A stretch of 64,000 nucleotides of DNA. It comes from OLB7 sp966250335. GTDB lineage: Bacteria; Bacteroidota; Ignavibacteria; OLB7. Position 1 is the stretch's first letter. Every line of letters begins with the position of its first letter. Shown one piece after another: positions 1-9,833 of the stretch. The notes beneath the pieces were generated by a model, which did not search any database, was not told the origin of the DNA, and saw only the letters and a program-made list of their open reading frames with translations. A program made the position numbers and the translations under genes. The stretch lies in assembly GCA_966250335.1 (NCBI GenBank), contig CBINGZ010000012.1, positions 1 to 64,000 on the forward strand, in the 5' to 3' direction.

Positions 1-67
1 CGGAGCCGCAGGCCACGGCCAGGAGGATCAGAACCGCAGGTAGGAAGAAGCATCGCCGAACGCTCAT
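1..67 (-). CDS. N-terminus of a lipoprotein (runs off the window)
   Basis: Reading leftwards from an ATG at 67 gives MSVRRCFFLPAVLILLAVAC followed by GS. That is a positively charged start, a hydrophobic stretch and a cysteine at residue 20, which is the layout of a lipoprotein signal peptide; the lipobox (AVAC) is acceptable though not ideal. Only 22 residues are in the window, so nothing can be said about function. The protein would be exported and lipid-anchored. Its start lies 70 bases downstream of the sorting-domain remnant at 137-388. Confidence 0.55.
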   Translation of the reverse strand, partial: MSVRRCFFLPAVLILLAVACGS

Positions 68-478
68 CGGTTTACCTGTTCGATTGGGATACGGTCGATG
101 GACATATCACACTGCGAACGCTCTCACAAGGCACCATCAGATCTTGACGATCGAGGATCGTGAGAGGATCATTCCAGAGCGATCATATCCGAGCAGAATA
201 TACCGTCCGGGAGCCAGATCACCGCATGTCCAGAGAGCCGATCCTGTTGCCGGATCGATATCCCCCCCCCTCGGCAACGAGCCTGCCGCCGATATCATGA
301 ATCTGAAAGCGATGCGGCATCTGTCCTACATTGCATCCCCACGCGATATTCATCCGCCCGGCCTTTTTTTCTTCCATTATTCCCGCGGCAAGGGCATCTT
401 CTCGACTCCGGGCCCCGCCCGGCGGCCTTCCCGGCGCAGGGAACCACTCCCTGCGATCGATCATGAACACAATGAGCA
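68..478. other. Intergenic region without an intact gene
   Basis: This 411-base stretch separates the leftward lipoprotein gene from rightward nhaA. Besides the sorting-domain remnant it holds a run of seven T at 364-370. I found no convincing promoter box, terminator or RNA gene. Short open frames on both strands here have no recognisable protein features apart from that remnant. Confidence 0.5.
137..388 (-). pseudogene. Remnant of a T9SS-type C-terminal sorting domain, frameshifted at a G9 run
   Basis: On the minus strand, the frame ending in FQIHDIGGRLVAEG looks like the first half of a type A sorting domain. It enters a run of nine G (plus-strand C at 262-270) and stops at 219-221 after GSLDMR. 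Deleting one G from the run lets the reading continue through LAPGRYILLGYD to SSIVKI and a stop at 137-139, which is the expected second half of such a domain. Upstream of about 388 the reading has no signal peptide and meets the nhaA start, so the body of the protein is absent. I read it as a decayed gene end. A slippage-prone switch or a base-call error at the run is also possible. Confidence 0.5.
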
Positions 479-1840
479 ATGAAACAAGAACCGAACGATC
501 ATAAGCAGATCACCGATGTCGACCGGATCGCGCAGCCGCGGCAGGAACTGCCGATCGACACGATACTGATGCCGTTTCAACGGCTGCTGAAGTCGGAACG
601 GACGGGGAGCATGCTTCTGATCCTCTGCACGATCGTGGCGCTCGTCTGGGCGAACTCTGCATGGGGGGAGAGCTACCATGAACTCTGGGAGACGCATTTC
701 CGCATAGGGATCCCCGGCTTCGAGCTCGACAAGTCTCTGCTTCACTGGATCAACGACGGGCTCATGGCGATCTTCTTCTTTTTCGTGGGGCTGGAGATCA
801 AACGCGAGGTGCTGGTCGGCGATCTGGCGTCTCCGCGGAAGGCGGCGCTGCCGATAGCGGCGGCGATCGGCGGCATGCTTCTGCCGGCATCGATCTATGC
901 GGCGTTCAACGCGGGGGGCGCCGGGGAAGCGGGATGGGGGATTCCGATGGCGACCGACATCGCCTTCTCGCTGGGGATTCTGGGCCTGTTGCGGGGACGG
1001 GTTCCCGCGGCCCTGTCGGTCTTTCTGGCGGCCCTTGCCATCGCCGACGACCTCGGCGCGGTGATCGTCATCGGCCTCTTCTACACGGCCCAGATCTCGT
1101 GGGCATCTCTTGCGGTCGCCGCGGTGCTGCTGGCGCTCCTGGCGCTCATCAACCGGGCAGGAGTGCGGAGCCCGGCGATCTATGCGATCGTGGGGGTCTG
1201 CGTCTGGATAGCCGTGCTGAAATCGGGAGTACATGCGACGATCGCCGGTGTGCTGACGGCAATGACGGTTCCGGCAAGGACACGGATCGATCCGCAGGAA
1301 TTCCTGCATCGAGGGAAACTCCTGCTCATGGAGTTCGACCGTACCTCCCGGACGGTCGAGGAGTCGACCCGATCGGACGATTTCGACGCGATCGTCGATA
1401 CCCTGGAGGAATCGTGCGAACAGGTGATGACGCCGCTGGGGCGGATGGAGCATGCGTTGTACGGATGGATCTCGCTGCTGATCCTTCCGATCTTCGCCCT
1501 GGCGAACGCCGGAGTCGTCATTTCCGGCGACGGGGTCTCCTGGCTCTCCTCGTCGATCGTCCTCGGCATCGTCGCCGGCCTGGTCGCGGGGAAGACGATC
1601 GGCATCTGGCTCTTCTCACGGCTTGTCGTCGCCATCGGAATAGCCCAGATGCCGGACGGGGTCAACGGACGTCATCTGCTCGGCACCGCATGTCTCGGAG
1701 GTATCGGCTTCACGATGTCGCTCTTCATCGCCGGTCTGGCGTTTGCCGACGCCGGGCTGCTGGCCGAGGCGAAACTCGGAATTCTCGCCGGTTCGGTCAT
1801 CGCCGGCATCGCCGGTGTGATCGTGTTGAGGAAGAGCTGA
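479..1840 (+). CDS. nhaA: Na+/H+ antiporter NhaA
   Basis: An inner-membrane antiporter that exchanges sodium for protons and serves pH and salt homeostasis. The 453 residues contain the family landmarks in order: NDGLMAIFFFFVGLEIKRE near residue 90, ATDIAFSLGILGLL, the paired aspartates in AIADDLGAVIVIGLFYT (ion-binding site), LKSGVHATIAGV, and LLGTACLGGIGFTMSLFIAGL near the end. It is longer than the roughly 390-residue E. coli protein because of an extended charged N-terminus of about 35 residues and a charged insertion around 265-305. The ATG at 479 is the first reasonable start; an alternative is the internal methionine before PFQRLLKSE. It stands alone, with the DUF389 gene following 120 bases later. 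Confidence 0.93.
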   Translation: MKQEPNDHKQITDVDRIAQPRQELPIDTILMPFQRLLKSERTGSMLLILCTIVALVWANSAWGESYHELWETHFRIGIPGFELDKSLLHWINDGLMAIFFFFVGLEIKREVLVGDLASPRKAALPIAAAIGGMLLPASIYAAFNAGGAGEAGWGIPMATDIAFSLGILGLLRGRVPAALSVFLAALAIADDLGAVIVIGLFYTAQISWASLAVAAVLLALLALINRAGVRSPAIYAIVGVCVWIAVLKSGVHATIAGVLTAMTVPARTRIDPQEFLHRGKLLLMEFDRTSRTVEESTRSDDFDAIVDTLEESCEQVMTPLGRMEHALYGWISLLILPIFALANAGVVISGDGVSWLSSSIVLGIVAGLVAGKTIGIWLFSRLVVAIGIAQMPDGVNGRHLLGTACLGGIGFTMSLFIAGLAFADAGLLAEAKLGILAGSVIAGIAGVIVLRKS

Positions 1841-1960
1841 GGAGATCATCGGAACGTTCGATCGTCGACATCCACCGCGGCCGAGGCGACTGTTCGATCG
1901 AGCCGATTCGTCCGTGGTCATCATTTCTACAGGAACCAAACCGGCAGCACGGCAGATCTC

Positions 1961-3355
1961 ATGGATTCCAGCAGCAACCCGCCGAACGGGAACCGACGCA
2001 CGCACGCCGACGGCATCATCGCCGGACTCCGATCCGGAACCGACGTGGAGGCGACGGTCGCGCGTATCCGCAACGGAGTGGAACTGCGGGGAGCGAACTT
2101 CCTGATTCTGCTCTGTGCGTCCATGATCGCGTCGATCGGCCTGAACACGTCGTCGGTCGCGGTGATCATCGGGGCGATGCTTATCTCCCCCCTCATGGGA
2201 CCGATTCTGGGGATAGGGCTCGGCATCGCCATCCATGACCGCGCGCTGCTCCTGGGGGCATTCAAGACGTTCGGGGGGGCCGTGGCGATCAGTCTGGCGG
2301 CAAGTCTCATCTATTTCTGGGTCACCCCCATCACGAAACTCACCCCGGAGCTCGTTGCCCGCACCAGCCCCACCCTCCTCGATGTCGGCGTCGCGTTCTT
2401 CGGCGGCGTCGCCGGGATCATCGCCGGCTCACGCCGCGAAACCACGACCGCAATCCCCGGTGTCGCCATCGCCACGGCGCTCATGCCGCCCCTCTGTACG
2501 GCCGGCTACGGTCTGGCCGTCGGCAGCTGGCCGATCTTCTGGGGGGCCTTCTATCTCTTCTTCCTGAACGCCGTCTTCATCAGCGTGGCAACCTTTCTGA
2601 TCGTCCGTCTGCTGCGCATCCCCTTCGTCTCCTACGTCGATTCCAGCGTCGAACGGCGGGTCACGCGCTGGATCGTCGTGGTTGTCCTGGCCGCCCTCGC
2701 GCCGAGCATCGTCATCTTCTACGACGTCATCAGCGAGTTTCGACGGACGAATATCGCCGAACGATTCGTGCGTGAGCAGCTCGAGGCGCAGGGGCGCAAG
2801 GTGCTGAGCTGGAATCTCGACCCACCCGACACCGCGACCGTGCTGCGGGCCTACCTTGTCGGCCCGCGACTTCATCAGACGCAGATCGATTCGCTCTCGA
2901 CCAACCTGGTCAACCTGGGATTGACGGGGGGGAAACTGAAGGTCGTGCAGTTGAACATTCCCCTGGAGGGGGAAACACGCACCGACAACAATGCCCGATC
3001 GCTTCTTCAGGATACACGGCTGCGGGATGAACTCGTCAGAGAACTCATGACATATACCGCGTCCCAGGCACAGGAGAGTCGGGTCGACACGCTCGATATC
3101 TCCCGTATCCGGCAGGAAATGCTCGCGGCCTTCGCCTCGCTCTCCGACGTCGATCATTCCCGGCGACTGCGCTACCGGCAGGACACGGTCGATACGGTCC
3201 ATATATTCCTCGTCCGTCGGAAACCGGACGCTTCACGAGCGACAAGGAGCGACGACCTCGCAAGAATGCAGGGTTATCTCAGAACACGGCTTCGGCACGA
3301 TTCGGTCTATGTGCTGGAGGTGCTCGGACGCCCCGATACGGCAACGACCCGATGA
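1961..3355 (+). CDS. DUF389 family membrane protein
   Basis: The N-terminal half carries the DUF389 core: GANFLILLCASMIASIGLN, then SSVAVIIGAMLISPLMGPIL, then further hydrophobic helices up to about residue 240 (for example the segment containing RWIVVVVLAALAPSIVIFYD). The C-terminal 220 residues are soluble and charged, with no fold that I recognise. The biochemical role of DUF389 proteins is not established. The gene is on its own between nhaA and the convergent BatA gene; only 44 bases separate its stop from that gene's stop. Confidence 0.8.
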   Translation: MDSSSNPPNGNRRTHADGIIAGLRSGTDVEATVARIRNGVELRGANFLILLCASMIASIGLNTSSVAVIIGAMLISPLMGPILGIGLGIAIHDRALLLGAFKTFGGAVAISLAASLIYFWVTPITKLTPELVARTSPTLLDVGVAFFGGVAGIIAGSRRETTTAIPGVAIATALMPPLCTAGYGLAVGSWPIFWGAFYLFFLNAVFISVATFLIVRLLRIPFVSYVDSSVERRVTRWIVVVVLAALAPSIVIFYDVISEFRRTNIAERFVREQLEAQGRKVLSWNLDPPDTATVLRAYLVGPRLHQTQIDSLSTNLVNLGLTGGKLKVVQLNIPLEGETRTDNNARSLLQDTRLRDELVRELMTYTASQAQESRVDTLDISRIRQEMLAAFASLSDVDHSRRLRYRQDTVDTVHIFLVRRKPDASRATRSDDLARMQGYLRTRLRHDSVYVLEVLGRPDTATTR

Positions 3356-3399
3356 CCGGGAGTCTTCAACTACATCGGCATCAGATCGATTCCCGATCT

Positions 3400-5502
3400 T
3401 CAGGAAGCCGTCTCCCCCTCCTTCGGCGCCCTCCCCACCACCATCTCGGTGAAGGCGCAGACCAGCGCCAGCGCCAGCATGTACTTCCAGAGCTCGAGGC
3501 CGAACCGCGACTCGGTGATCGCCTCCCGGAAATCTCCCGTCGACGAGGAGAGGACCTTCAGGTTCTCCGGCTCGAACATCTTCCGGCGGATCGCATCCTC
3601 CAGCTCCTTCGTGCTCATCGGACGCAGGTCGCTTTCGCCGCCACCCATGTTCGCGGCGAAGAGAGCGACGTCCCCGCCGTTCGCGTTGATCCTGTAGACC
3701 CCGGGCTGCCGGGCGTCGTCGTAGGCGACCGAGGCTCCGGAGGGATATTTCCGCACCGGCATGAAGATATCGCTTCCGTCGGGGGCGATGATCTTCACCT
3801 GGTCGGGGACAGGCCCCTTGATCGCCAGCGGGACCGTCACGTTCTCGCCGACGGTTGCCTGCGGGAAGGCGTCGCCGGTCGCCGCCACGTAGAGGGCGCT
3901 CCGCACGGCAATCGGGACGAAGATCCCCTTGGAAGGGAAATCACTCCATGCCTGCGTGGGGGGCGCCGCAACGTAGATCAGACGCCCTCTTCCCCGCCGA
4001 TACTCGCTCATGAAGGGGAGGCCGTTCGTCATCCTGATGATCGGGTCGCCGCCGGAGGCGGGGACGGCCTGGTTGATGTCGGGGGACTCCACCATGTTGC
4101 CGGGGTTCGTGGGATCGAAGACGCCGGAGAAGATCGGATGCTCCCGCTCCACCGAACCGAACCGGACCGGCTGGCCCGTCGTTGTCCCTTCCCGCATCGG
4201 AGCCCCGAGAGCCAGGCCGAGCGCGGGCCCGAGGGTGCTGTTGTACGACGCTCTGTCGACCGAGGGACCGGCATAGACGATCACGCCCCCCCCCCCCTGC
4301 GTATAGTCGGCCAGACGCGATGCATCCCCCTGCGATATTGTCGGGATATCGGAGAGGATCACGGCCGAGTAGTTCGCCAGATCGATCGAGGCGAGCTGCG
4401 AGGCTCCCACCTTGTCGACCGCCACGGCGCCGCCGGAGAGCCCGAGCGCCAGATCGAGGAAGCCGACGTTCTCCGGCGATCCCACCAGCGCCACCCGTAC
4501 CTTGTCCACGACCGGGAAGGCGAAGTAGCGGCGGTTGTCCGCGTCGAAATCATCCCCCTCGATCTCGACATAGCCCCCCACCAGCCCGGAGCGCTTCGGC
4601 GGCGCGGAGATCTGCACCGACTCCGATCCCCCCGCCTTCACCGAGACCGTCGCCTGTCCGATCCGTTCCTTCTCCACATAAAGAGAGAGGACCGCATCGG
4701 CCACATCGGTCGTTCCATAGTTATGGACCCAGGCCCGGACCTCGATCGGCTTGTCACGCTCGAAGATCGACGACTCCATCCTGAGCGAATCGAGCGCCAG
4801 GTTCGACTGGGCCGACTCCTCCGATCCGATCGGAAGCACGTAGGCCCGTACCGTCTCCTCCAGCACGGCGAGCGAATCGATCCGGCCGGAGACGTTGACC
4901 CGCTGCGCGTCGGTGACGATATAGAGCTCCTTGTTGATATTCTCCGAGCGATCGAGGAGCGCCGCCGCCACCCGGATCGCGTCGTCGAGATCGGCGCGGC
5001 GGTAGCTGAGGCCGAGGTCGTTCAAGGTCTTCCGGAGCACCTGCGGGTTGTGGGTCGGCTCGGCGTCCAGGGCGCCGGCAAGGCTCGCCATCGGGATCAG
5101 ATACGCCTCGTCGTTATCCTCCAGCAGATCGATGATCTCCTGCGCCGCCTTCTTCGCCTGCGCGAAGCGGACCCCCCGTTCATCACGGAGCGACATGGAG
5201 AAGGAGTTGTCGATCAGGATGATCGCCGTGGTGGAGGCATGCGACCCAGGCAGCCCGGCAGCCCCGGTGAACGCCGGACGGGCGAACGCGAGCACCGCGA
5301 AGATCACAAGACCGATCCGGAGGAGAAGGAGCAGGATCTGCTTCAGCTTCAGCCGCCTGATCCGTGTCTTCTGCAGCTCCTTCAGGAACCGGAGCGACGA
5401 GAACTCGACCGTCCGGAGCTTCCGGAGGTTGAGCAGATGAAGCAGCAGCGGAATCGCCGCAGCCGCCAGGGCGACCAGCGCCAGAGGATTCAGAAATGTC
5501 AT
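3400..5502 (-). CDS. BatA-type membrane protein with vWA domain
   Basis: The 700-residue reading starts MTFLNPLALVALAAAAIPLL, the typical BatA N-terminus, with a second membrane helix around residues 55-75. A von Willebrand A domain follows, with the metal-binding DxSxS pattern in IDNSFSMS (Asp98, Ser100, Ser102). The middle is a long extracytoplasmic region with a gatase-like segment, and a last helix lies near the C-terminus (YMLALALVCAFTEMVV). BatA-type proteins in Bacteroidota are linked to stress tolerance and envelope functions; the role here is not shown. The start at 5502 was chosen because the BatA motif begins there; upstream in-frame residues look non-coding. A run of 12 G (plus-strand C at 4286-4297) lies in frame near residue 403. 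It is downstream of, and probably co-transcribed with, the TPR gene. Confidence 0.85.
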   Translation of the reverse strand: MTFLNPLALVALAAAAIPLLLHLLNLRKLRTVEFSSLRFLKELQKTRIRRLKLKQILLLLLRIGLVIFAVLAFARPAFTGAAGLPGSHASTTAIILIDNSFSMSLRDERGVRFAQAKKAAQEIIDLLEDNDEAYLIPMASLAGALDAEPTHNPQVLRKTLNDLGLSYRRADLDDAIRVAAALLDRSENINKELYIVTDAQRVNVSGRIDSLAVLEETVRAYVLPIGSEESAQSNLALDSLRMESSIFERDKPIEVRAWVHNYGTTDVADAVLSLYVEKERIGQATVSVKAGGSESVQISAPPKRSGLVGGYVEIEGDDFDADNRRYFAFPVVDKVRVALVGSPENVGFLDLALGLSGGAVAVDKVGASQLASIDLANYSAVILSDIPTISQGDASRLADYTQGGGGVIVYAGPSVDRASYNSTLGPALGLALGAPMREGTTTGQPVRFGSVEREHPIFSGVFDPTNPGNMVESPDINQAVPASGGDPIIRMTNGLPFMSEYRRGRGRLIYVAAPPTQAWSDFPSKGIFVPIAVRSALYVAATGDAFPQATVGENVTVPLAIKGPVPDQVKIIAPDGSDIFMPVRKYPSGASVAYDDARQPGVYRINANGGDVALFAANMGGGESDLRPMSTKELEDAIRRKMFEPENLKVLSSSTGDFREAITESRFGLELWKYMLALALVCAFTEMVVGRAPKEGETAS

Positions 5503-5558
5503 AGAGATAGAATCAACTGCGGAACGGGCTCCCCGCACCGGGGCCGAGGCGCCCCGAA

Positions 5559-6638
5559 TCAGTGCGCATCCGCCGCCTCGATACGATACTTCCGCACATA
5601 CTCGGTCGTCGACTCGAAGAACTCCCCGGTGATGCCGTACATCAGCAGCGGGTTCGTCCGGGAGGCAAGCTCGTAGAGGATGAACTCGTCCAGCAGTCCC
5701 TTCTCCTCCGCGCTCTTCAGCATTCGGAACCCGGGTTCGGATTCCATCCGCCTCCTCATCTCCTCCCCCTTCGGAGACCCGATCGTCTCCATCGCAAGAA
5801 GGAGTCCGAGGATGCACTCCTTCTCTTCGACGATCAACGTTCCCGCTCCGTGCTCCCGTTCCATCTTCTCACGATAACCGGGCTCATGGTTCCAGACCGC
5901 CTTGGCGACCGCATAGCTCATCCACTGCGGCGCCTCCTTCGCAACCGCCACCATGATGCTGTGGGTGTCGAGAGCGTAGACCCGGTAGAGCGGCTCGAAC
6001 TCCCAGTCCATGTAGCGCAGGCCGGCGTTTGCCAGAATCCTTTTGAGGGAGGCGATGACGCGGGGATTGTTCCTGTTGAGGAGATGAGCCTTCACGATCT
6101 CGTCGACCGCCTCGTCATGCTCTCCCCTGCCGGAGAGCCTTTCGGCGAGGAACCAGTGGGCCATGTAGTCGAGCTCGTTCAGATCGATCGCCCTGCGATA
6201 CCAGGAGATCGCCTTGTCGCTCTCCTCCTCCGAAGCGTACGTCTGTCCGATATACGTCATCACCCGCGACTGGCCGGGGATCGAGTCGAGCACCCGGAGG
6301 TATTCGGCGCGGGCCTCCTCCAGCCGGTCGTCGGCGAAATAGTTCTCGGCACGCTTCCGGATCTCGGCGACGGCGGGTCGCCCCCTCAGCAGTTCGGCGT
6401 AGCTGGAGAGGATCCATTCCCCCTCCCTCTGCCGTCCGAAGATCTCGGCCGCGATCAGCGGAACCTCATCGACCGGGGCGACGGTGTCGGGGTCGTAGAG
6501 ATCGAACCTGTACATCTTCGACGATCCCTCCAGAATCGTGAGGATCTCCGCGGGGGTATGCAGCGTCTGCGCGCCGGCGGCGAATCCGGCCCGGAGCAGG
6601 AGCATAAAAATGATACAGATTCGCATGGGATCGTTCAC
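5559..6638 (-). CDS. Exported TPR-repeat protein
   Basis: The first 24 residues form a signal peptide ending AAGAQ. Residues about 75-195 contain tetratricopeptide-like units, visible as AENYFADDRLEEARAEYLRV, IGQTYASEEESDKAISWYRR and FLAERLSGRGEHDEAVDEI. The C-terminal half is helical with no recognised domain. TPR modules mediate protein contacts, so an envelope scaffold role is plausible. The gene lies 56 bases upstream of the BatA gene on the same strand, the pairing of TPR and Bat proteins seen in bat operons. An alternative start is Met5 (6626). Confidence 0.7.
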   Translation of the reverse strand: MNDPMRICIIFMLLLRAGFAAGAQTLHTPAEILTILEGSSKMYRFDLYDPDTVAPVDEVPLIAAEIFGRQREGEWILSSYAELLRGRPAVAEIRKRAENYFADDRLEEARAEYLRVLDSIPGQSRVMTYIGQTYASEEESDKAISWYRRAIDLNELDYMAHWFLAERLSGRGEHDEAVDEIVKAHLLNRNNPRVIASLKRILANAGLRYMDWEFEPLYRVYALDTHSIMVAVAKEAPQWMSYAVAKAVWNHEPGYREKMEREHGAGTLIVEEKECILGLLLAMETIGSPKGEEMRRRMESEPGFRMLKSAEEKGLLDEFILYELASRTNPLLMYGITGEFFESTTEYVRKYRIEAADAH

Positions 6639-6842
6639 GACGGCTGAGGAGAGAGGGAAACAGGCGCATCACGGCGCTTCGCAATGTAACCAAATTCGCG
6701 GGGCGTATGCGGTGCCGATCGTCGTCCACGGAGAACCGGTTCCTCTTCGTATGTTCGTGAGGTCCGGTTCCCCCCGACCATGAGGCGCAGACCCCTTGTT
6801 CATCGTCAGACGCAATTCTCCGACCCGGCAACACAACAGGAT

Positions 6843-9746
6843 ATGGAACAACCGAAACGGCTCTTTCTCATAGACGGCATGGCGATACTCTTCCGTGGGT
6901 ATTTCGCGCTGATGAACGCCAATCTGGTCTCCAGGGGAGGAGAGCCCTCCGGCGCCACCTTTGCCTTCTGCACGGCGCTGATCCGCCTGCTGGAGTATCA
7001 CAAGCCCGAGCTGATCGCCGTCGCGTGGGATACCGCCGGGCCGACCTTCCGGCACGAGCAGTACACCGACTACAAGGCGAACCGGCCCGACTTCCCCCCC
7101 GATCTCGTCCCGCAGCTCAAGCGGGTGAAGGAGATCGTCAAACTCTATCATATCCCCTCTCTGGAGCTGCCGGGATATGAGGCCGACGACATCATCGGCA
7201 CCCTGGCGCTCCGCGCGGCCGATGCCGGCTACACCGTCTACTGCGTCACGCCGGACAAGGACTACCTTCAGCTCGTACGGGAGAACGTCTTCGTCTACAA
7301 GCCCTCCCGCCCCGGCGCCGACGAGGAGATCGTCGATATCGCCGGCGTCCATACCCGCTTCGGCGTCCGGCCGGAACAGGTGATCGACGTGCTGGCGCTG
7401 GTGGGGGACACGGCCGACAACGTGCCGGGGGTCAAGGGGATCGGCGAGAAGACGGCGATTCCGCTGATCCAGCAGTTCGGATCGGTGGAGAGCATCTATG
7501 AGAATATCGAGGCGATCGAGAAGGCCGGAGTCAGGAAGAAACTGACCGAGAACCGGGAGAGCGCCTTCATGTCCAAGGAGCTGGTGACGATCCACACGAA
7601 CTGCACGGTCGACGTCACGTTCGAGGAGCTTCACCTCGACCCGCCCGATGTGGGGGGGCTCCTGCGGGTCTACGACGAACTGGGGTTCAAGACGCTCGCA
7701 AAGCGATATCAGGAGATGGCCGAGACGATCGCCGAGGCAGGGGGCTCCGTCGCCCCCCCCTCTTCCGCCGGACCCGCGGCCGAGGCCGCCGAGGAGGTTC
7801 CCGACGGAGTAGAGCCGGAGACGCCCCCCGACGCCGATGCGATGTCGTTCTCGTTCGACTACGGGACCATACGGACGATCGCCGACGTCCCCCACACCTA
7901 CGTCATGGTCGGAACAGAGGAACAGCTCGCCGCCCTTGTCGGATATCTCGCAACAGGCACGATTCTCTCCTTCGACCTCGAGACCGACTCGCTCGACTGG
8001 GCGACGGCGCATATCCTCGGCTTCTCCTTCTCGATCAAACCGGGTGAGGCGTTCTACGTCCCGATCTGGCAGGAGGAGGTGAAGATCACGCAGGAACGGA
8101 CATCTCTCTTCGACAAGGAGGAGATCACGCAGTCGGCCACACAGGGGTTGCCGCTGGATGTCGCTCTGCGATACATCAAGCCGCTTCTGGAGAATCCATC
8201 GGTCCCCAAGACCGGACAGAACGCGAAGTTCGACATGACGATGCTCCGCCGGCACGAGGTCTGCGTGGCGCCGCTGGCGTTCGATTCGATGCTCGCCAGC
8301 TACATCCTCGACTCCACCCAGAGCCACGGGATGGACGCCCTCTCCGAACGGCATCTCGGCTACCGCCCGATCTCGATCACCGAACTGATCGGCAAGGGGA
8401 AGGAGCAGATCACGTTGCGGGAGGTGAACCTGACCGACGTCGCCGAGTACGCGGCCGAGGATGCCGACGTCACCCTGCAGCTCACCCACAGACTCGGCGC
8501 TCTTCTGAAGGAGCAGAAGCTGGAGGATGTCGGAAGGAAGATCGAGTTCCCGCTGGTGGAGGCGCTGGTGGAGATGGAGTACTGCGGCGTCTCGATCGAC
8601 GTGGAGGCGCTGAAGGATATATCGCGAAGCCTTGAGGGGGCGATGGCGCGGGTGGAACAGGAGATCTACGAGGCGGCCGGCCGGCCGTTCAATATCGGCT
8701 CCACCAAGCAGCTTGCCGACATCCTCTTCGTGGAGCTGAAACTTCCCTCCAAGAAGAAGACGAAGACCGGCTACAGCACCGACCAGTTCGTGATGGAGGA
8801 GCTCGCCTCGCTCCACCCGCTCCCGGAGAAGATCCTGGAATACCGTCAGGCGGCGAAGCTGAAGAGCACCTATGTGGACGCGCTGCCGAGCATGATCAAC
8901 CCGACGACGGGGAAGGTTCACTCCAGCTACAACCAGGCGGTCACCTCGACGGGACGGCTCAGCTCCAACAACCCGAACCTCCAGAATATCCCGATACGAA
9001 GTGAGATCGGGCAGGAAATCCGCAAGGCGTTCGTCTCGGGGCAGCCGGACGGCGTCATCCTCTCGGCCGACTACTCCCAGATCGAGCTCAGGATCATGGC
9101 CCACATCTGCGGCGACGAGGCGCTGGTCAGGGCGTTCAAGGAGAACTTCGACATCCACACCGCCACGGCGATGAACGTCTTCAACGTCGCGGCCGACGAG
9201 GTGACCGGCAACATGCGTCGCAAGGCGAAGGAAGTGAACTTCGGGATCATGTACGGGATCGGGCCGTTCGGCCTGGCGCGTCGCCTGAAGATCGGCAAGA
9301 CCGAGGCGCAGGAACTGATCCGCACCTACTTCGCGAAATATCCCGGCGTGCAGCAGTATATCGCATCGACCCTGGAGAAGGCCCGCCTGCTCGGCTATGT
9401 GGAGACACTCGGCGGACGGCGGCGCTACTACCCGAACATCAACGTCGGCAACCCGGCGACCCGCGGCGGCGAGGAGCGGGCGGCGATCAACATGCCGATC
9501 CAGGGGACGGCCAGCGACATCATCAAGCTGGCGATGATCGACATTCATCGCAGCCTGAGGAGGAACGTCCCCTCCGCATCGATGATCATGCAGGTCCACG
9601 ACGAACTCGTCTTCGATGTGGCGCGCGACGAGGCGGAGGGCCTGGCGGCGTTCGTGAAGGAGAAGATGGAAAACTCGTTCCCGCTCGGAGAGGTCCCGCT
9701 GATCGTGGAGACGGGGATCGGGAAGAACTGGTTCGAGGCCCACTGA
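6843..9746 (+). CDS. polA: DNA polymerase I
   Basis: A cytoplasmic repair and Okazaki-fragment polymerase of 967 residues with three domains. The 5' nuclease domain covers about 1-300 (LFLIDGMAILFRGYFALM, EADDII, GVKGIGEKTA). The 3'-5' proofreading domain keeps its metal ligands: FDLETDSLD, GQNAKFDMTML and YAAEDADVT. The polymerase domain has motif A (SADYSQIELRI), motif B (RRKAKEVNFGIMYGIG) and motif C (QVHDELVF). The start at 6843 was chosen because the family begins right before the nuclease motif; 21 extra in-frame residues upstream look non-coding. A linker around residues 300-335, rich in Pro, Ala and Glu, contains a run of eight C (7753-7760). Confidence 0.97.
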   Translation: MEQPKRLFLIDGMAILFRGYFALMNANLVSRGGEPSGATFAFCTALIRLLEYHKPELIAVAWDTAGPTFRHEQYTDYKANRPDFPPDLVPQLKRVKEIVKLYHIPSLELPGYEADDIIGTLALRAADAGYTVYCVTPDKDYLQLVRENVFVYKPSRPGADEEIVDIAGVHTRFGVRPEQVIDVLALVGDTADNVPGVKGIGEKTAIPLIQQFGSVESIYENIEAIEKAGVRKKLTENRESAFMSKELVTIHTNCTVDVTFEELHLDPPDVGGLLRVYDELGFKTLAKRYQEMAETIAEAGGSVAPPSSAGPAAEAAEEVPDGVEPETPPDADAMSFSFDYGTIRTIADVPHTYVMVGTEEQLAALVGYLATGTILSFDLETDSLDWATAHILGFSFSIKPGEAFYVPIWQEEVKITQERTSLFDKEEITQSATQGLPLDVALRYIKPLLENPSVPKTGQNAKFDMTMLRRHEVCVAPLAFDSMLASYILDSTQSHGMDALSERHLGYRPISITELIGKGKEQITLREVNLTDVAEYAAEDADVTLQLTHRLGALLKEQKLEDVGRKIEFPLVEALVEMEYCGVSIDVEALKDISRSLEGAMARVEQEIYEAAGRPFNIGSTKQLADILFVELKLPSKKKTKTGYSTDQFVMEELASLHPLPEKILEYRQAAKLKSTYVDALPSMINPTTGKVHSSYNQAVTSTGRLSSNNPNLQNIPIRSEIGQEIRKAFVSGQPDGVILSADYSQIELRIMAHICGDEALVRAFKENFDIHTATAMNVFNVAADEVTGNMRRKAKEVNFGIMYGIGPFGLARRLKIGKTEAQELIRTYFAKYPGVQQYIASTLEKARLLGYVETLGGRRRYYPNINVGNPATRGGEERAAINMPIQGTASDIIKLAMIDIHRSLRRNVPSASMIMQVHDELVFDVARDEAEGLAAFVKEKMENSFPLGEVPLIVETGIGKNWFEAH

Positions 9747-9833
9747 TACGACGGATGATACGGAATCGTTGAACGGACCTTTTTCACGGCGTCCGCTCCT
9801 CTTCAACTCTCTTACCTGGAACGATATATTCTC

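Noticed and set aside
3383..3399. AGATCG / CGATCT between convergent DUF389 and BatA genes
   Set aside because: Only six base pairs and two T after it; too weak for a terminator.
7753..7760. Run of eight C in polA as a phase-variation site
   Set aside because: polA is a housekeeping gene and the run falls in a Pro/Ala linker, where chance GC-rich codons explain it.
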